A stretch of DNA of 64,000 nt from positions 1,922,001 through 1,986,000 of the forward strand of contig CAWCSF010000010.1 in NCBI GenBank assembly GCA_963798195.1. The letters run 5' to 3'. Below the pieces are notes generated by a model that was not told the DNA's origin, did no database searches, and worked only from the letters and a program-made list of their open reading frames with translations. The stretch is from CAVSRC01 sp963798195 (GTDB lineage: Bacteria > Pseudomonadota > Alphaproteobacteria > Rhizobiales > Kaistiaceae). Below are positions 60,985 through 64,000 of the stretch, piece by piece (positions within the stretch are counted from its first letter, which is position 1; the number at the start of each line of letters is the position of its first letter). The position numbers and the translations under genes are program-made.

Positions 60985-62844
60985 TTATTCCGCCGCCACC
61001 GGGGCATGGCCGGTTCCCGTGTCGAGGAAGCCGCCCGACTGATGCGCCCACAGTGTGGCATAGACGCCACCCTTTCGGAGCAGTTCGGCGTGGCTGCCCA
61101 TCTCCAGTATCTGGCCACGATCCATGACCACCAGCCGGTCCATGGCGGCGATGGTCGAGAGACGGTGTGCGATGGCAATAACCGTCTTGCCGGCCATCAA
61201 CCGCTGGAAACTCTCCTGAATCGCCGCCTCGACCTCGGAATCGAGGGCGCTGGTCGCCTCGTCAAGCACCAGAATCGGCGCGTCCTTCAGCAGGACGCGG
61301 GCGATGGCCACCCGCTGGCGTTGTCCACCGGAAAGCTTGGCTCCGCGCTCACCAACGTGGGCGTCGTAGCCGGTACGGCCATAGTGGTCCGACAGATCGG
61401 GAATGAACTCTTCCGCATGCGCCTGGCGGGCCGCGCCGACCATCGCCTCGTCGCCCGCCTCGGGCCGCCCGTACAGGATGTTTTCGCGGATCGAGCGATG
61501 CAGCAGGGAGGTATCCTGCGTCACCAGCCCGACCTGGCTGCGCAGCGAATCCTGCGTGACGCCGGCGATATCCTGCCCGTCGATGAGGATGCGCCCCGAC
61601 TCCGCGTCGTAGAAACGGAGCAGCAGGTTGACCAGCGTCGACTTGCCGGCGCCGGAACGGCCAACCAGCCCGACCTTCTCGCCCGGCTGCACCGTCAGCG
61701 ACAGACTGTCGATGATCCCGCCGGCCTTGCGGCCGTAGTGGAAGCCGACATTCTCGAAACGGATCTCGCCGCGCCCGACTTTCAGCGGGACGGCGTCCGG
61801 CTTGTCGATGAGGTCCTGCGGGCGCGCGATGGTGCCCAGCCCTTCCTGAACCGCGCCGACGTTGTCGAAGACGCCGATCGAGGTCCACATGATCCACCCG
61901 GACATGGTCGCGACGCGAATGGCCAGGCCGCTGGCAACGGTGAGCGAGCCGAGCGAAAGCGCCTCGATCGCCCACAGCCAGACGCAGACCCCGAGCGTGC
62001 TCGCGATCAGAACGCCGTTCATGGTCACCACGGTGCTCGACATGATTGTCACCAGCCGCGTCGAGGCACGGAATTTGACGTTGTGATCCTCGACCGCGTC
62101 GCGGGCGTACTCATCCTCCTTCTCGGTGTGGGCGAAGAGCTTCACCGTCTGGATGTTGGTGTAGCTGTCGACGATGCGGCCGGTCAGCATCGAGCGCGCC
62201 TCCGACACGATGGTCGAACGCTCGCGGATGCGCGGCACCATGACGACCAGCACAGCGACGAAGCCGGCGATCCAGACCGCCAGCGGGATCGTCAGACGCC
62301 AGTCGAGCTGCGCGAACAGCACCAGCGAACTGATCGCGTAGATGGTGACGAACCACAGCGCGTCGCAGACCTGCACCACGGACTCGCGAAGCGCCGGGCC
62401 GGTTTGAACGATCTTCGAGGCAATGCGCCCGGCATAGTCGTTGGTGAAGAAGCCGACCGTCTGACGCAGCACGTAGCGGTGCGTCTGCCACCGCACCAGA
62501 TTGGTCAAGGACGGCGCCAGCGACTGCTGGACCAGCAGGTCGTGCAGGATGACGACCACCGGCCGGGCGATGACGATGACGAACGCCATCCACGCGAACG
62601 TCCAGCCGTAGTCGGCAAGCACGTTCTGCGGGCTGGTCGTCTTCAGCAGATCGACGATCGAGCCGACATAGCGATACATCGCCACCTCGATCAGCGAGAT
62701 GAGCAGGCCGACCACCATGAGCGCCAGCAGCACCGGCCACACCTGCCTGGTGTAGTGCCAGTAGAAGCCGCGCAGCGTTGGCGGCGGCATGCCCTCGTCA
62801 TGTCCGCGGAACGGATCGATCAGGTTCTCGAAGAAGCGGAACAT
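60985..62844 (-). CDS. ABC transporter, fused permease and ATP-binding protein
   Basis: This 619-residue half-transporter exporter has six N-terminal transmembrane helices (residues about 35-320). The ATPase carries Walker A GRSGAGKST, Q-loop LVTQDTSLLHRS, signature LSGGQRQR, Walker B ILVLDEATSALDSE and H-loop AHRLST, all canonical. It begins five bases after the next ABC gene's stop. The two share long identical motifs and look like tandem duplicates that could form a heterodimer. Substrate (lipid or drug) is unknown. Confidence 0.92.
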   Translation of the reverse strand: MFRFFENLIDPFRGHDEGMPPPTLRGFYWHYTRQVWPVLLALMVVGLLISLIEVAMYRYVGSIVDLLKTTSPQNVLADYGWTFAWMAFVIVIARPVVVILHDLLVQQSLAPSLTNLVRWQTHRYVLRQTVGFFTNDYAGRIASKIVQTGPALRESVVQVCDALWFVTIYAISSLVLFAQLDWRLTIPLAVWIAGFVAVLVVMVPRIRERSTIVSEARSMLTGRIVDSYTNIQTVKLFAHTEKEDEYARDAVEDHNVKFRASTRLVTIMSSTVVTMNGVLIASTLGVCVWLWAIEALSLGSLTVASGLAIRVATMSGWIMWTSIGVFDNVGAVQEGLGTIARPQDLIDKPDAVPLKVGRGEIRFENVGFHYGRKAGGIIDSLSLTVQPGEKVGLVGRSGAGKSTLVNLLLRFYDAESGRILIDGQDIAGVTQDSLRSQVGLVTQDTSLLHRSIRENILYGRPEAGDEAMVGAARQAHAEEFIPDLSDHYGRTGYDAHVGERGAKLSGGQRQRVAIARVLLKDAPILVLDEATSALDSEVEAAIQESFQRLMAGKTVIAIAHRLSTIAAMDRLVVMDRGQILEMGSHAELLRKGGVYATLWAHQSGGFLDTGTGHAPVAAE

Positions 62845-62849
62845 GCGCC

Positions 62850-64000
<1,151 letters not shown>

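Overview
The window reads as a chromosomal segment of a high-GC alphaproteobacterium, most likely order Hyphomicrobiales (Rhizobiales). This rests on the gene families, the gene orders (ubiK-lgt-midA-pgeF-prs, rplY-pth, petA-petB-petC) and intergenic repeat types typical of that order. Cytochrome b and cytochrome c1 are separate genes, which argues against Bradyrhizobium and relatives, where they are fused as fbcH. I cannot name the genus. About 70 protein genes are supported. I see no rRNA, tRNA, CRISPR array, transposase or phage gene.

Layout. 0-8 kb: the end of a sugar-type ABC permease, a ModE-like regulator, and small envelope and hypothetical genes (RlpA-like, DUF72, DUF1697, cupin, DUF2200, DsrE-like), then a 14-TM MFS exporter. 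8.2-12.6 kb: a surface-glycan cluster of three overlapping glycosyltransferases facing a hexapeptide acyltransferase. 12.7-17.3 kb: uvrB, two secreted proteins and an XRE regulator. 17.4-24.6 kb: the secreted DUF1800/DUF1501 pair, a ZntB-like transporter, an MscS channel and a pyridine-nucleotide disulfide oxidoreductase. 24.9-30.6 kb: secreted SH3, crystallin-type and FecR proteins, a 32-residue histone-like peptide, a dienelactone hydrolase divergent from sulfide:quinone oxidoreductase, and a cold-shock gene with a structured leader. 30.7-40.3 kb: ilvE divergent from a MarR/response regulator/histidine kinase operon, a NYN-LOTUS protein, csaA, a rhomboid-like protein, a TetR regulator, proC, a YbjN protein and ubiK. 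40.4-47.8 kb: housekeeping genes lgt, midA-like, pgeF, prs, herA-like, rplY and pth. 47.8-52 kb: fasciclin, DUF1850, fused TRAP permease and TAXI binding protein. 52.2-64 kb: ychF, MFS, a heme-binding-like protein, an acid phosphatase, GST, apt, a HAD phosphatase, the cytochrome bc1 operon and two tandem ABC exporters, the last cut by the window end.

The main caution is sequence quality. At least 24 single-base frameshifts interrupt conserved genes, and all but one are +1 insertions. Sixteen lie within 41.1-47.6 kb and hit essential genes (lgt, prs, pth); others lie at 3.2-3.9, 16.9-20 and 38.7 kb. Removing the extra bases restores family-typical lengths (prs becomes 310 aa, for example), so I treat these as assembly errors and annotate full-length genes across them.

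I found no clear new multi-gene defence or biosynthetic system. The most interesting biology is: a glycosyltransferase that has gained a DUF559-derived C-terminus followed by a translated repeat; a repeat of the same class held in frame inside uvrB; the cspA leader, with a Shine-Dalgarno in a hairpin loop, a 32-codon ORF and a second hairpin; and the 24.9-27.5 kb group of small secreted and histone-like genes.
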